A DNA stretch of 64,000 bases from Luzula sylvatica (lineage: Eukaryota > Streptophyta > Magnoliopsida > Poales > Juncaceae). The stretch is from the NCBI GenBank assembly GCA_946800325.1, contig OX326959.1:42038551-42102550 (forward strand), given 5' to 3'. Position 1 is the first letter of the stretch; every line of letters starts with the position of its first letter. The position numbers were made by a program, and so were the translations under genes. Below the pieces are notes generated by a model that was not told where the DNA came from, made no database searches, and saw nothing but the letters and a program-made list of their open reading frames with translations. This document shows, in pieces, positions 39,808 to 52,459 of this stretch.

Positions 39808-41667
39808 TTCACCAAATTTCACAAACACTAAGAAAGTTTGTTTTTCGATTCAAAACAAGATTTTAATGCTTTGTGGAGTTCAAATAACGTGTTTTGAGAT
39901 CATTTGTATCGTATCTTTTACTACATAACTTTTCACCAAATTTCACAAACACTAAGAAAGTTTGTTTTTCGATTCAAAACAAGATTTTAACGCTTTGAGG
40001 AGTTCAAATAACGTGTTTTGAGATCATTTGTATCGTATCTTTTACTACATAAATTTTCACCAAATTTCACAAACACTAAGAAAGTTTGTTTTTCGATTCA
40101 AAACAAGATTTTAACGCTTAGTGGAGTTCAAATAACGTGTTTTGAGATCATTTGTATCGTATCTTTTACTACATTACTTTTCACCAAATTACACAAACAC
40201 TAAGAAAGTTTGTTTTTCGATTCAAAACAAGATTTTAACGCTTTGAGGAGTTCAAATAACGTGTTTTGAGATCATTTGTATCGTATCTTTTACTACATAA
40301 CTTTTCACCAAATTTCACAAACACTAAGAAAGTTTGTTTATCGATTCAAAACAAGATTTTAACGCTTTGAGGAGTTCAAATAACGTGTTTTTAGATCATT
40401 TGTATCGTATCTTTTACTACATAACTTTTCACTAAATTTCACAAACACTAAGAACGTTTGTTTTTCGATTCAAAACAAGATTTTAACGCTTTGTGGAGTT
40501 CAAATAACGTGTTTTGAGATCATTTGTATCGTATCTTTTACTACATGACTTTTCACCAAATTTCACAAAAACTAAGTAAGTTTGTTTTTCGATTCAAAAC
40601 AAGATTTTAACGCTTTGAGGAGTTCAAATAACGTGTTTTGAAATCATTTGTATCGTATCTTTTACTACATAACTTTTCACCAAATTTAACAAACACTAAG
40701 AAAGTTTGTTTTTCGATGCAAAACAAGATTTTAACGCTTTGAGGAGTTCAAATAACGTGTTTTTAGATCAATTGTATCGTATCTTTTACTACATAACTTT
40801 TCACCAAATTTCACAAAAACTAAGAAAGTTTGTTTTTCGATTCAAAACAAGATTTTAACGCTTTGTGGAGTTCAAATAACGTGTTTTTAGATCATTTGTA
40901 TCGTATCTTTTACTACATAACTTTTCACCAAATTTCACAAACACTAAGAAATTTTGTTTTTCGATTCAAAACAAGATTTTAATGCTTTGTGGAGTTCAAA
41001 TAACGTGTTTTGAGATCATTTGTATCGTATCTTTTACGACATAACTTTTCACCAAATTTCACAAACACTAAGAATGTTTGTTTTTTGATTCAAAACAAGA
41101 TTTTAACGCTTTGTGGAGTTCAAGTAACGTGTTTTGAGATCATTTGTATCGTATCTTTTACTACATAACTTTTCACCGAATTTCACAAACACTAAGAAAG
41201 TTTGTTTTTCGATTCAAAACAAGATTTTAGCGCCTTGAGGAGTTCAAATAACGTGTTTTTAGATCATTTGTATCGTATCTTTTACTACATAACTTTTCAC
41301 CAAATTTCACACACACTAAGAAAGTTTGTTTTTCGATTCAAAACAAGATTTTAGCGCCTTGAGTAGTTCAAATAACGTGTTTTTAGATCATTTGTATCGT
41401 ATCTTTTACTGTATAACTTTTCACCAAATTTGACAAACACTAAGTAAGTTTGTTTTTCGATTCAATACAAGATTTTAACGTTTTGTGGAGTTCAAATGAC
41501 GTGTTTTGAGATCATTTGTATCGTATCTTTTACTACATAACTTTTCACCAAATTTCACAAATACTAAGAAAGTTCGTTTTTCGATTCAAAACAAGATTTT
41601 AACACTTTCAGGAGTTCAAATAACGTGTTTTGAGATCATTTGTATCGTATCTTTTACTACATAACTT

Positions 41668-41792
41668 TTCACCAAATTTCACAAATACTAAGAAAGTTTG
41701 TTTTTCGATTCAAAACATGATTTTAACGCTTTGAGGAGTTCAAATAACGTGTTTTGAGATCATTTGTGTCGTATCTTTTTACTACATAAATT
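41668..41792. repeat. 125-bp N monomer with extra T
   Basis: It has the same gtgtcg plus extra-T pair, 5706 bp after 35962, in the 30-monomer part of copy 2. Confidence 0.92.
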
Positions 41793-44700
41793 TTCACCAA
41801 ATTTCACAAACACTAAGAAAGTTTGTTTTTCGATTCAAAACAAGATTTTAATGCTTTGTGGAGTTCAAATAACGTGTTTTGAGATCATTTGTATCGTATC
41901 TTTTACTACATAACTTTTCACCAAATTTCACAAACACTAAGAAAGTTTGTTTTTCGATTCAAAACAAGATTTTAACGCTTTGAGGAGTTCAAATAACGTG
42001 TTTTGAGATCATTTGTATCGTATCTTTTACTACATAAATTTTCACCAAATTTCACAAACACTAAGAAAGTTTGTTTTTCGATTCAAAACAAGATTTTAAC
42101 GCTTAGTGGAGTTCAAATAACGTGTTTTGAGATCATTTGTATCGTATCTTTTACTACATTACTTTTCACCAAATTACACAAACACTAAGAAAGTTTGTTT
42201 TTCGATTCAAAACAAGATTTTAACGCTTTGAGGAGTTCAAATAACGTGTTTTGAGATCATTTGTATCGTATCTTTTACTACATAACTTTTCACCAAATTT
42301 CACAAACACTAAGAAAGTTTGTTTATCGATTCAAAACAAGATTTTAACGCTTTGAGGAGTTCAAATAACGTGTTTTTAGATCATTTGTATCGTATCTTTT
42401 ACTACATAACTTTTCACTAAATTTCACAAACACTAAGAACGTTTGTTTTTCGATTCAAAACAAGATTTTAACGCTTTGTGGAGTTCAAATAACGTGTTTT
42501 GAGATCATTTGTATCGTATCTTTTACTACATGACTTTTCACCAAATTTCACAAAAACTAAGTAAGTTTGTTTTTCGATTCAAAACAAGATTTTAACGCTT
42601 TGAGGAGTTCAAATAACGTGTTTTGAAATCATTTGTATCGTATCTTTTACTACATAACTTTTCACCAAATTTAACAAACACTAAGAAAGTTTGTTTTTCG
42701 ATGCAAAACAAGATTTTAACGCTTTGAGGAGTTCAAATAACGTGTTTTTAGATCAATTGTATCGTATCTTTTACTACATAACTTTTCACCAAATTTCACA
42801 AAAACTAAGAAAGTTTGTTTTTCGATTCAAAACAAGATTTTAACGCTTTGTGGAGTTCAAATAACGTGTTTTTAGATCATTTGTATCGTATCTTTTACTA
42901 CATAACTTTTCACCAAATTTCACAAACACTAAGAAATTTTGTTTTTCGATTCAAAACAAGATTTTAATGCTTTGTGGAGTTCAAATAACGTGTTTTGAGA
43001 TCATTTGTATCGTATCTTTTACGACATAACTTTTCACCAAATTTCACAAACACTAAGAATGTTTGTTTTTCGATTCAAAACAAGATTTTAACGCTTTGTG
43101 GAGTTCAAATAACGTGTTTTCAGATCATTTGTATCGTATCTTTTACTACATAACTTTTAACCAATTTTCACAAACACTAAGAAAGTTTGTTTTTCGATTC
43201 AAAACAAGATTTTAACGCTTTGTGGAGTTCAAATAACGTGTTTTGAGATCATTTGTATCGTATCTTTTACTACATAACTTTTCACCAAATTTCACAAACA
43301 CTAAGAAAGTTTGTTTTTCGATTCAAAACAAGATTTTAGCGCCTTGAGGAGTTCAAATAACGTGTTTTGAAATCATTTGTATCGTATCTTTTACTACATA
43401 ACTTTTCACCAAATTTCACAAAAACTAAGAAAGTTTGTTTTTCGATTCAAAACAAGATTTTAACGCTTTGTGGAGTTCAAATAACGTGTTTTGAGATCAT
43501 TTGTATCGTATCTTTTACTACATAACTTTTCACCAAATTTCACAAACACTAAGAAAGTTTGTTTTTCGATTCAAAACAAGATTTTAACGCTTTGTGGAGT
43601 TCAAATAACGTGTTTTGAGATCATTTGTATCGTATCTTTTACTACATAACTTTTCACCAAATTTCACAAACACTAAGAAAGTTTGTTTTTCGATTCAAAA
43701 CAAGATTTTAACGCTTTGATGAGTTCAAATAACGTGTTTTGAGATCATTTGTATCGTATCTTTTACTACATTAATTTTCACCAAATTTCACAAACACTAA
43801 GAAAGTTTGTTTTTCGATTCAAAACAAGATTTTAACGCTTAGTGGAGTTCAAATAACGTGTTTTGAGATCATTTGTATCGTATCTTTTACTACATAACTT
43901 TTCACCGAATTTCACAAACACTAAGAAAGTTTGTTTTTCGATTCAAAACAAGATTTTAGCGCCTTGAGGAGTTCAAATAACGTGTTTTCAGATCATTTGT
44001 ATCGTATCTTTTACTACATAACTTTTAACCAATTTTCACAAACACTAAGAAAGTTTGTTTTTCGATTCAAAACAAGATTTTAACGCTTTGTGGAGTTCAA
44101 ATAACGTGTTTTGAGATCATTTGTATCGTATCTTTTACTACATAACTTTTCACCAAATTTCACAAACACTAAGAAAGTTTGTTTTTCGATTCAAAACAAG
44201 ATTTTAACGCTTTGATGAGTTCAAATAACGTGTTTTGAGATCATTTGTATCGTATCTTTTACTACATTAATTTTCACCAAATTTCACAAACACTAAGAAA
44301 GTTTGTTTTTCGATTCAAAACAAGATTTTAACGCTTAGTGGAGTTCAAATAACGTGTTTTGAGATCATTTGTATCGTATCTTTTACTACATAACTTTTCA
44401 CCGAATTTCACAAACACTAAGAAAGTTTGTTTTTCGATTCAAAACAAGATTTTAGCGCCTTGAGGAGTTCAAATAACGTGTTTTCAGATCATTTGTATCG
44501 TATCTTTTACTACATAACTTTTAACCAATTTTCACAAACACTAAGAAAGTTTGTTTTTCGATTCAAAACAAGATTTTAACGCTTTGTGGAGTTCAAATAA
44601 CGTGTTTTGAGATCATTTGTATCGTATCTTTTACTACATAACTTTTCACCAAATTTCACAAACACTAAGAAAGTTTGTTTTTCGATTCAAAACAAGATTT

Positions 44701-44892
44701 TAGCGCCTTGAGGAGTTCAAATAACGTGTTTTCAGATCATTTGTATCGTATCTTTTACTACATAACTTTTAACCAATTTTCACAAACACTAAGAAAGTTT
44801 GTTTTTCGATTCAAAACAAGATTTTAACGCTTTGAGGAGTTCAAATAACGTGTTTTGAGATCATTTGTATCGTATCTTTTACTACATAACTT

Positions 44893-45140
44893 TTCACCAA
44901 ATTTCACGAACACTAAGAAAGTTTGTTTTTCGATTCAAAACAAGATTTTAACACTTTCAGGAGTTCAAATAACGTGTTTTGAGATCATTTGTATCGTATC
45001 TTTTACTACATAACTTTTCACCAAATTTCACGAACACTAAGAAAGTTTGTTTTTCGATTCAAAACAAGATTTTAGCGCCTTGAGTAGTTCAAATAACGTG
45101 TTTTTAGATCATTTGTATCGTATCTTTTACTGTATAACTT
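44893..45140. repeat. Two patched monomers (J/M and J/K hybrids)
   Basis: In copy 1 the equivalent slots hold a normal J (cacgaac, agcgcc, tttagatc) and a normal K (cacacac, gagtag). Here the first monomer has cacgaac with acactttcagg and gagatc, so its right half is M-like. The second has cacgaac with gagtag and tttagatc, so its left half is J-like. Length is unchanged, which fits short conversion tracts better than crossing over. Confidence 0.78.
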
Positions 45141-45388
45141 TTCACCAAATTTGACAAACACTAAGTAAGTTTGTTTTTCGATTCAATACAAGATTTTAAC
45201 GTTTTGTGGAGTTCAAATGACGTGTTTTGAGATCATTTGTATCGTATCTTTTACTACATAACTTTTCACCAAATTTCACAAATACTAAGAAAGTTTGTTT
45301 TTCGATTCAAAACAAGATTTTAACACTTTCAGGAGTTCAAATAACGTGTTTTGAGATCATTTGTATCGTATCTTTTACTACATAACTT

Positions 45389-45513
45389 TTCACCAAATTT
45401 CACAAATACTAAGAAAGTTTGTTTTTCGATTCAAAACATGATTTTAACGCTTTGAGGAGTTCAAATAACGTGTTTTGAGATCATTTGTGTCGTATCTTTT
45501 TACTACATAAATT
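45389..45513. repeat. 125-bp N monomer with extra T
   Basis: It has the same pair, in the 16-monomer part of copy 2, 5706 bp after 39683. Confidence 0.92.
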
Positions 45514-47001
45514 TTCACCAAATTTCACAAACACTAAGAAAGTTTGTTTTTCGATTCAAAACAAGATTTTAATGCTTTGTGGAGTTCAAATAACGTGTTT
45601 TGAGATCATTTGTATCGTATCTTTTACTACATAACTTTTCACCAAATTTCACAAACACTAAGAAAGTTTGTTTTTCGATTCAAAACAAGATTTTAACGCT
45701 TTGAGGAGTTCAAATAACGTGTTTTGAGATCATTTGTATCGTATCTTTTACTACATAAATTTTCACCAAATTTCACAAACACTAAGAAAGTTTGTTTTTC
45801 GATTCAAAACAAGATTTTAACGCTTAGTGGAGTTCAAATAACGTGTTTTGAGATCATTTGTATCGTATCTTTTACTACATTACTTTTCACCAAATTACAC
45901 AAACACTAAGAAAGTTTGTTTTTCGATTCAAAACAAGATTTTAACGCTTTGAGGAGTTCAAATAACGTGTTTTGAGATCATTTGTATCGTATCTTTTACT
46001 ACATAACTTTTCACCAAATTTCACAAACACTAAGAAAGTTTGTTTATCGATTCAAAACAAGATTTTAACGCTTTGAGGAGTTCAAATAACGTGTTTTTAG
46101 ATCATTTGTATCGTATCTTTTACTACATAACTTTTCACTAAATTTCACAAACACTAAGAACGTTTGTTTTTCGATTCAAAACAAGATTTTAACGCTTTGT
46201 GGAGTTCAAATAACGTGTTTTGAGATCATTTGTATCGTATCTTTTACTACATGACTTTTCACCAAATTTCACAAAAACTAAGTAACTTTGTTTTTCGATT
46301 CAAAACAAGATTTTAACGCTTTGAGGAGTTCAAATAACGTGTTTTGAAATCATTTGTATCGTATCTTTTACTACATAACTTTTCACCAAATTTAACAAAC
46401 ACTAAGAAAGTTTGTTTTTCGATGCAAAACAAGATTTTAACGCTTTGAGGAGTTCAAATAACGTGTTTTTAGATCAATTGTATCGTATCTTTTACTACAT
46501 AACTTTTCACCAAATTTCACAAAAACTAAGAAAGTTTGTTTTTCGATTCAAAACAAGATTTTAACGCTTTGTGGAGTTCAAATAACGTGTTTTTAGATCA
46601 TTTGTATCGTATCTTTTACTACATAACTTTTCACCAAATTTCACAAACACTAAGAAATTTTGTTTTTCGATTCAAAACAAGATTTTAATGCTTTGTGGAG
46701 TTCAAATAACGTGTTTTGAGATCATTTGTATCGTATCTTTTACGACATAACTTTTCACCAAATTTCACAAACACTAAGAATGTTTGTTTTTTGATTCAAA
46801 ACAAGATTTTAACGCTTTGTGGAGTTCAAGTAACGTGTTTTGAGATCATTTGTATCGTATCTTTTACTACATAACTTTTCACCGAATTTCACAAACACTA
46901 AGAAAGTTTGTTTTTCGATTCAAAACAAGATTTTAGCGCCTTGAGGAGTTCAAATAACGTGTTTTTAGATCATTTGTATCGTATCTTTTACTACATAACT
47001 T

Positions 47002-49110
47002 TTCACCAAATTTCACACACACTAAGAAAGTTTGTTTTTCGATTCAAAACAAGATTTTAGCGCCTTGAGTAGTTCAAATAACGTGTTTTTAGATCATTTG
47101 TATCGTATCTTTTACTGTATAACTTTTCACCAAATTTGACAAACACTAAGTAAGTTTGTTTTTCGATTCAATACAAGATTTTAACGTTTTGTGGAGTTCA
47201 AATGACGTGTTTTGAGATCATTTGTATCGTATCTTTTACTACATAACTTTTCACCAAATTTCACAAATACTAAGAAAGTTTGTTTTTCGATTCAAAACAA
47301 GATTTTAACACTTTCAGGAGTTCAAATAACGTGTTTTGAGATCATTTGTATCGTATCTTTTACTACATAACTTTTCACCAAATTTCACAAATACTAAGAA
47401 AGTTTGTTTTTCGATTCAAAACATGATTTTAACGCTTTGAGGAGTTCAAATAACGTGTTTTGAGATCATTTGTGTCGTATCTTTTTACTACATAAATTTT
47501 CACCAAATTTCACAAACACTAAGAAAGTTTGTTTTTCGATTCAAAACAAGATTTTAATGCTTTGTGGAGTTCAAATAACGTGTTTTGAGATCATTTGTAT
47601 CGTATCTTTTACTACATAACTTTTCACCAAATTTCACAAACACTAAGAAAGTTTGTTTTTCGATTCAAAACAAGATTTTAACGCTTTGAGGAGTTCAAAT
47701 AACGTGTTTTGAGATCATTTGTATCGTATCTTTTACTACATAAATTTTCACCAAATTTCACAAACACTAAGAAAGTTTGTTTTTCGATTCAAAACAAGAT
47801 TTTAACGCTTAGTGGAGTTCAAATAACGTGTTTTGAGATCATTTGTATCGTATCTTTTACTACATTACTTTTCACCAAATTACACAAACACTAAGAAAGT
47901 TTGTTTTTCGATTCAAAACAAGATTTTAACGCTTTGAGGAGTTCAAATAACGTGTTTTGAGATCATTTGTATCGTATCTTTTACTACATAACTTTTCACC
48001 AAATTTCACAAACACTAAGAAAGTTTGTTTATCGATTCAAAACAAGATTTTAACGCTTTGAGGAGTTCAAATAACGTGTTTTTAGATCATTTGTATCGTA
48101 TCTTTTACTACATAACTTTTCACTAAATTTCACAAACACTAAGAACGTTTGTTTTTCGATTCAAAACAAGATTTTAACGCTTTGTGGAGTTCAAATAACG
48201 TGTTTTGAGATCATTTGTATCGTATCTTTTACTACATGACTTTTCACCAAATTTCACAAAAACTAAGTAAGTTTGTTTTTCGATTCAAAACAAGATTTTA
48301 ACGCTTTGAGGAGTTCAAATAACGTGTTTTGAAATCATTTGTATCGTATCTTTTACTACATAACTTTTCACCAAATTTAACAAACACTAAGAAAGTTTGT
48401 TTTTCGATGCAAAACAAGATTTTAACGCTTTGAGGAGTTCAAATAACGTGTTTTTAGATCAATTGTATCGTATCTTTTACTACATAACTTTTCACCAAAT
48501 TTCACAAAAACTAAGAAAGTTTGTTTTTCGATTCAAAACAAGATTTTAACGCTTTGTGGAGTTCAAATAACGTGTTTTTAGATCATTTGTATCGTATCTT
48601 TTACTACATAACTTTTCACCAAATTTCACAAACACTAAGAAATTTTGTTTTTCGATTCAAAACAAGATTTTAATGCTTTGTGGAGTTCAAATAACGTGTT
48701 TTGAGATCATTTGTATCGTATCTTTTACGACATAACTTTTCACCAAATTTCACAAACACTAAGAATGTTTGTTTTTCGATTCAAAACAAGATTTTAACGC
48801 TTTGTGGAGTTCAAATAACGTGTTTTCAGATCATTTGTATCGTATCTTTTACTACATAACTTTTAACCAATTTTCACAAACACTAAGAAAGTTTGTTTTT
48901 CGATTCAAAACAAGATTTTAACGCTTTGTGGAGTTCAAATAACGTGTTTTGAGATCATTTGTATCGTATCTTTTACTACATAACTTTTCACCAAATTTCA
49001 CAAACACTAAGAAAGTTTGTTTTTCGATTCAAAACAAGATTTTAGCGCCTTGAGGAGTTCAAATAACGTGTTTTGAAATCATTTGTATCGTATCTTTTAC
49101 TACATAACTT
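47002..49110. repeat. 46-monomer unit, partial copy 3 (17 monomers)
   Basis: K to X, the gaatg/ttcagatc monomer (48739), G' (48863) and H (48987) match copies 1 and 2 in order and rare markers, including the N with an extra T. At 49111 copies 1 and 2 have an aaaaact monomer, but here an I monomer follows H, as in the core series, and the 46-mer order is lost. Confidence 0.88.
47374..47498. repeat. 125-bp N monomer with extra T
   Basis: This is the last occurrence of the pair, in partial copy 3, 5706 bp after 41668. Its presence confirms that copy 3 derives from the same unit. Confidence 0.92.
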
Positions 49111-50226
49111 TTCACCAAATTTCACAAACACTAAGAAAGTTTGTTTTTCGATTCAAAACAAGATTTTAACGCTTTGAGGAGTTCAAATAACGTGTTTTGA
49201 GATCATTTGTATCGTATCTTTTACTACATAACTTTTCACCAAATTTCACGAACACTAAGAAAGTTTGTTTTTCGATTCAAAACAAGATTTTAGCGCCTTG
49301 AGGAGTTCAAATAACGTGTTTTTAGATCATTTGTATCGTATCTTTTACTACATAACTTTTCACCAAATTTCACACACACTAAGAAAGTTTGTTTTTCGAT
49401 TCAAAACAAGATTTTAGCGCTTTGTAGAGTTCAAATAACGTGTTTTTAGATCATTTGTATCGTATCTTTTACTACATAACTTTTCACCAAATTTCACAAA
49501 CACTAAGAAATTTTGTTTTTCGATTCAAAACAAGATTTTAATGCTTTGTGGAGTTCAAATAACGTGTTTTGAGATCATTTGTATCGTATCTTTTACGACA
49601 TAACTTTTCACCAAATTTCACAAACACTAAGAATGTTTGTTTTTTGATTCAAAACAAGATTTTAACGCTTTGTGGAGTTCAAGTAACGTGTTTTGAGATC
49701 ATTTGTATCGTATCTTTTACTACATAACTTTTCACCAAATTTCACAAACACTAAGAAAGTTTGTTTTTCGATTCAAAACAAGATTTTAGCGCCTTGAGGA
49801 GTTCAAATAACGTGTTTTTTGATCATTTGTATTGTATCTTTTACTACATAACTTTTCACCAAATTTCACAAACACTAAGAGAGTTTGTTTTTCGATTCAA
49901 AACAAGATTTTAACGCTTTGTGGAGTTCAAATAACGTGTTTTGAGATCATTTGTATCGTATCTTTTACTACATAACTTTTCACCAAATTTCACAAACACT
50001 AAGAAAGTTTGTTTTTAGATTCAAAACAAGATTTTAACGCTTTGATGAGTTCAAATAACGTGTTTTGAGATCATTTGTATCGTATCTTTTACTACATAAC
50101 TTTTCACTAAATTTCACAAACACTAAGAAAGTTTGTTTTTCGATTCAAAACAACATTTTAACGCTTTGTGGAGTTCAAATAACGTGTTTTGAGATGATTT
50201 GTATCGTATCTTTTACGACATAACTT
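49111..50226. repeat. Nine-monomer transition between zones II and III
   Basis: The order is I, J, a K/other hybrid (49359), X (gaaattttg), Y', B with ttttttgatc and attgtatc, gagag, tttttagattc with tgatgag, and cactaaat with caacatttt. The last four form the leader that precedes A at 50227 and recur before A at 54320 and 62256, and partly at 59032. The attgtatc change tags this leader (49731, 53824, 58784; changed to atagtatc at 61760). Confidence 0.83.
49359..49482. repeat. Hybrid monomer breaking the agcgcc linkage
   Basis: The left half is K (cacacac). The middle reads agcgctttgtagag, keeping the G at monomer position 59 but not the linked C at 63, with a private tagag. The right half is tttagatc. 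It leads into X instead of L, so it sits exactly at a change of order. Confidence 0.78.
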
Positions 50227-51466
50227 TTCACCAAATTTCACAAACACTAAGACAGTTTGTTTTTTGATTCAAAACAAGATTTTAACGCTTTGTGGAGTTC
50301 AAGTAACGTGTTTTGAGACCATTTGTATCGTATCTTTTACTACATAACTTTTCACCAAATTTCACAAACACTAAGCAAGTTTGTTTTTCGATTCAAAACA
50401 AGATTTTAGCGCCTTGAGGAGTTCAAATAACGTGTTTTTAGATCATTTGTATCGTATCTTTTACTACATAACTTTTCACCAAATTTCACAAACACTAAGA
50501 GAGTTTGATTTTCGAATCAAAACAAGATTTTAACGCTTTGTGGAGTTCAAATAACGTGTTTTGAGATTATTTGTATCGTATCTTTTACTACATAACTTTT
50601 CACCAAATTTCACAAACACTAAGAAAGTTTGTTTTTCGATTCAAAACAAGATTTTAACGCTTTGATGAGTTCAAATAACGTGTTTTGAGATCATTTGTAT
50701 CGTATCTTTTACTACATTAATTTTCACCAAATTTCACAAACACTAAGAAAGTTTGTTTTTCGATTCAAAACAAGATTTTAACGCTTAGTGGAGTTCAAAT
50801 AACGTGTTTTGAGATCATTTGTATCGTATCTTTTACTACATAACTTTTCACCGAATTTCACAAACACTAAGAAAGTTTATTTTTCGATTCAAAACAAGAT
50901 TTTAGCGCCTTGAGGAGTTCAAATAACGTGTTTTCAGATCATTTGTATCGTATCTTTTACTACATAAATTTTCACCAAATTTCACAAACACTAAGAAAGT
51001 TTGTTTTTCGATTCAAAACAAGATTTTAACGCTTTGAGGAGTTCAAATAACGTGTTTTGAGATCATTTGTATCGTATCTTTTACTACATAACTTTTCACC
51101 AAATTTCACGAACACTAAGAAAGTTTGTTTTTCGATTCAAAACAAGATTTTAGCGCCTTGAGGAGTTCAAATAACGTGTTTTTAGATCATTTGTATCGTA
51201 TCTTTTACTACATAACTTTTCACCAAATTTCACACACACTAAGAAAGTTTGTTTTTCGATTCAAAACAAGATTTTAGCACCTTGAGTAGTTCAAATAACG
51301 TGTTTTTAGATCATTTGTATCGTATCTTTTACTGTATAACTTTTCACCAAATTTGACAAACACTAAGTAAGTTTGTTTTTCGATTCAAAACAAGATTTTA
51401 ACGTTTTGTGGAGTTCAAATGACGTGTTTTGAGATCATTTGTATCGTATCTTTTACTACATAACTT

Positions 51467-51591
51467 TTCACCAAATTTCACAAATACTAAGAAAGTTTGT
51501 TTTTCGATTCAAAACAAGATTTTTAACGCTTTGAGGAGTTCAAATAACGTGTTTTGAGATCATTTGTATCGTATCTTTTACTACATAACTT
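51467..51591. repeat. 125-bp M monomer with extra T
   Basis: agattttaac reads agatttttaac, one extra T near 51529. The same insertion recurs at 63496-63620, 12029 bp downstream, and nowhere else. Confidence 0.92.
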
Positions 51592-52335
51592 TTCACCAAA
51601 CTTCACAAATACTAAGAAAGTTTGTTTTTCGATTCAAAACATGATTTTAACGCTTTGAGGAGTTCAAATAACGTGTTTTGAGATCATTTGTATCGTATCT
51701 TTTACTACATAAATTTTCACCAAATTTCACAAACACTAAGAAAGTTTGTTTTTCGATTCAAAACAAGATTTTAACGCTTAGTGGAGTTCAAATAACGTGT
51801 TTTGAGATCATTTGTATCGTATCTTTTACTACATTAATTTTCACCAAATTTCACAAACACTAAGAAAGTTTGTTTTTCGATTCAAAACAAGATTTTAACG
51901 CTTAGTGGAGTTCAAATAACGTGTTTTGAGATCATTTGTATCGTATCTTTTACTACATAACTTTTCACCGAATTTCACAAACACTAAGAAAGTTTGTTTT
52001 TCGATTCAAAACAAGATTTTAGCGCCTTGAGGAGTTCAAATAACGTGTTTTCAGATCATTTGTATCGTATCTTTTACTACATAACTTTTAACCAATTTTC
52101 ACAAACACTAAGAAAGTTTGTTTTTCGATTCAAAACAAGATTTTAACGCTTTGTGGAGTTCAAATAACGTGTTTTGAGATCATTTGTATCGTATCTTTTA
52201 CTACATAACTTTTCACCAAATTTCACAAACACTAAGAAAGTTTGTTTTTCGATTCAAAACAAGATTTTAGCGCCTTGAGGAGTTCAAATAACGTGTTTTG
52301 AAATCATTTGTATCGTATCTTTTACTACATAACTT

Positions 52336-52459
52336 TTCACCAAATTTCACACACACTAAGAAAGTTTGTTTATCGATTCAAAACAAGATTTTAACGCCTT
52401 GAGGAGTTCAAATAACGTGTTTTGAGATCATTTGTATCGTATCTTTTACTACATAACTT
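52336..52459. repeat. K'-like monomer with split linkage (aacgcc)
   Basis: It has cacacac and tttatcg on the left, but the middle reads aacgccttgagg: the C at monomer position 63 without the linked G at 59. The equivalent K' monomers at 55560, 57296 and 60272 have agcgcc and gaaatc, while this one ends gagatc. Confidence 0.78.

Larger units (their letters stand above)
35590..41295. repeat. 46-monomer unit, copy 1 (5706 bp)
   Basis: The unit has two parts that both start at K. The first, 35590-39310 (30 monomers, 3721 bp), is K to X, then a block of 16 monomers built from G', D, E, F and H types. The second, 39311-41295 (16 monomers, 1985 bp), is K to X, then the Y' plus F/B pair. L has caatac, M has acactttcagg, N has gtgtcg and one extra T, V has cgatgc and X has gaaattttg. 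These forms are not seen together in zone I. Confidence 0.9.
41296..47001. repeat. 46-monomer unit, copy 2 (5706 bp)
   Basis: K monomers at 35590, 41296 and 47002 are spaced by exactly 5706 bp (46 x 124 + 2, the two extra bases coming from two N insertions). Order and markers match copy 1, including the D E F G' duplication (43653-44644). Differences are few: a private gttcgttt change near 41574, two patched monomers at 44893-45140, and aactttg in a U near 46283. This is the clearest recent large tandem duplication in the window. Confidence 0.92.
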
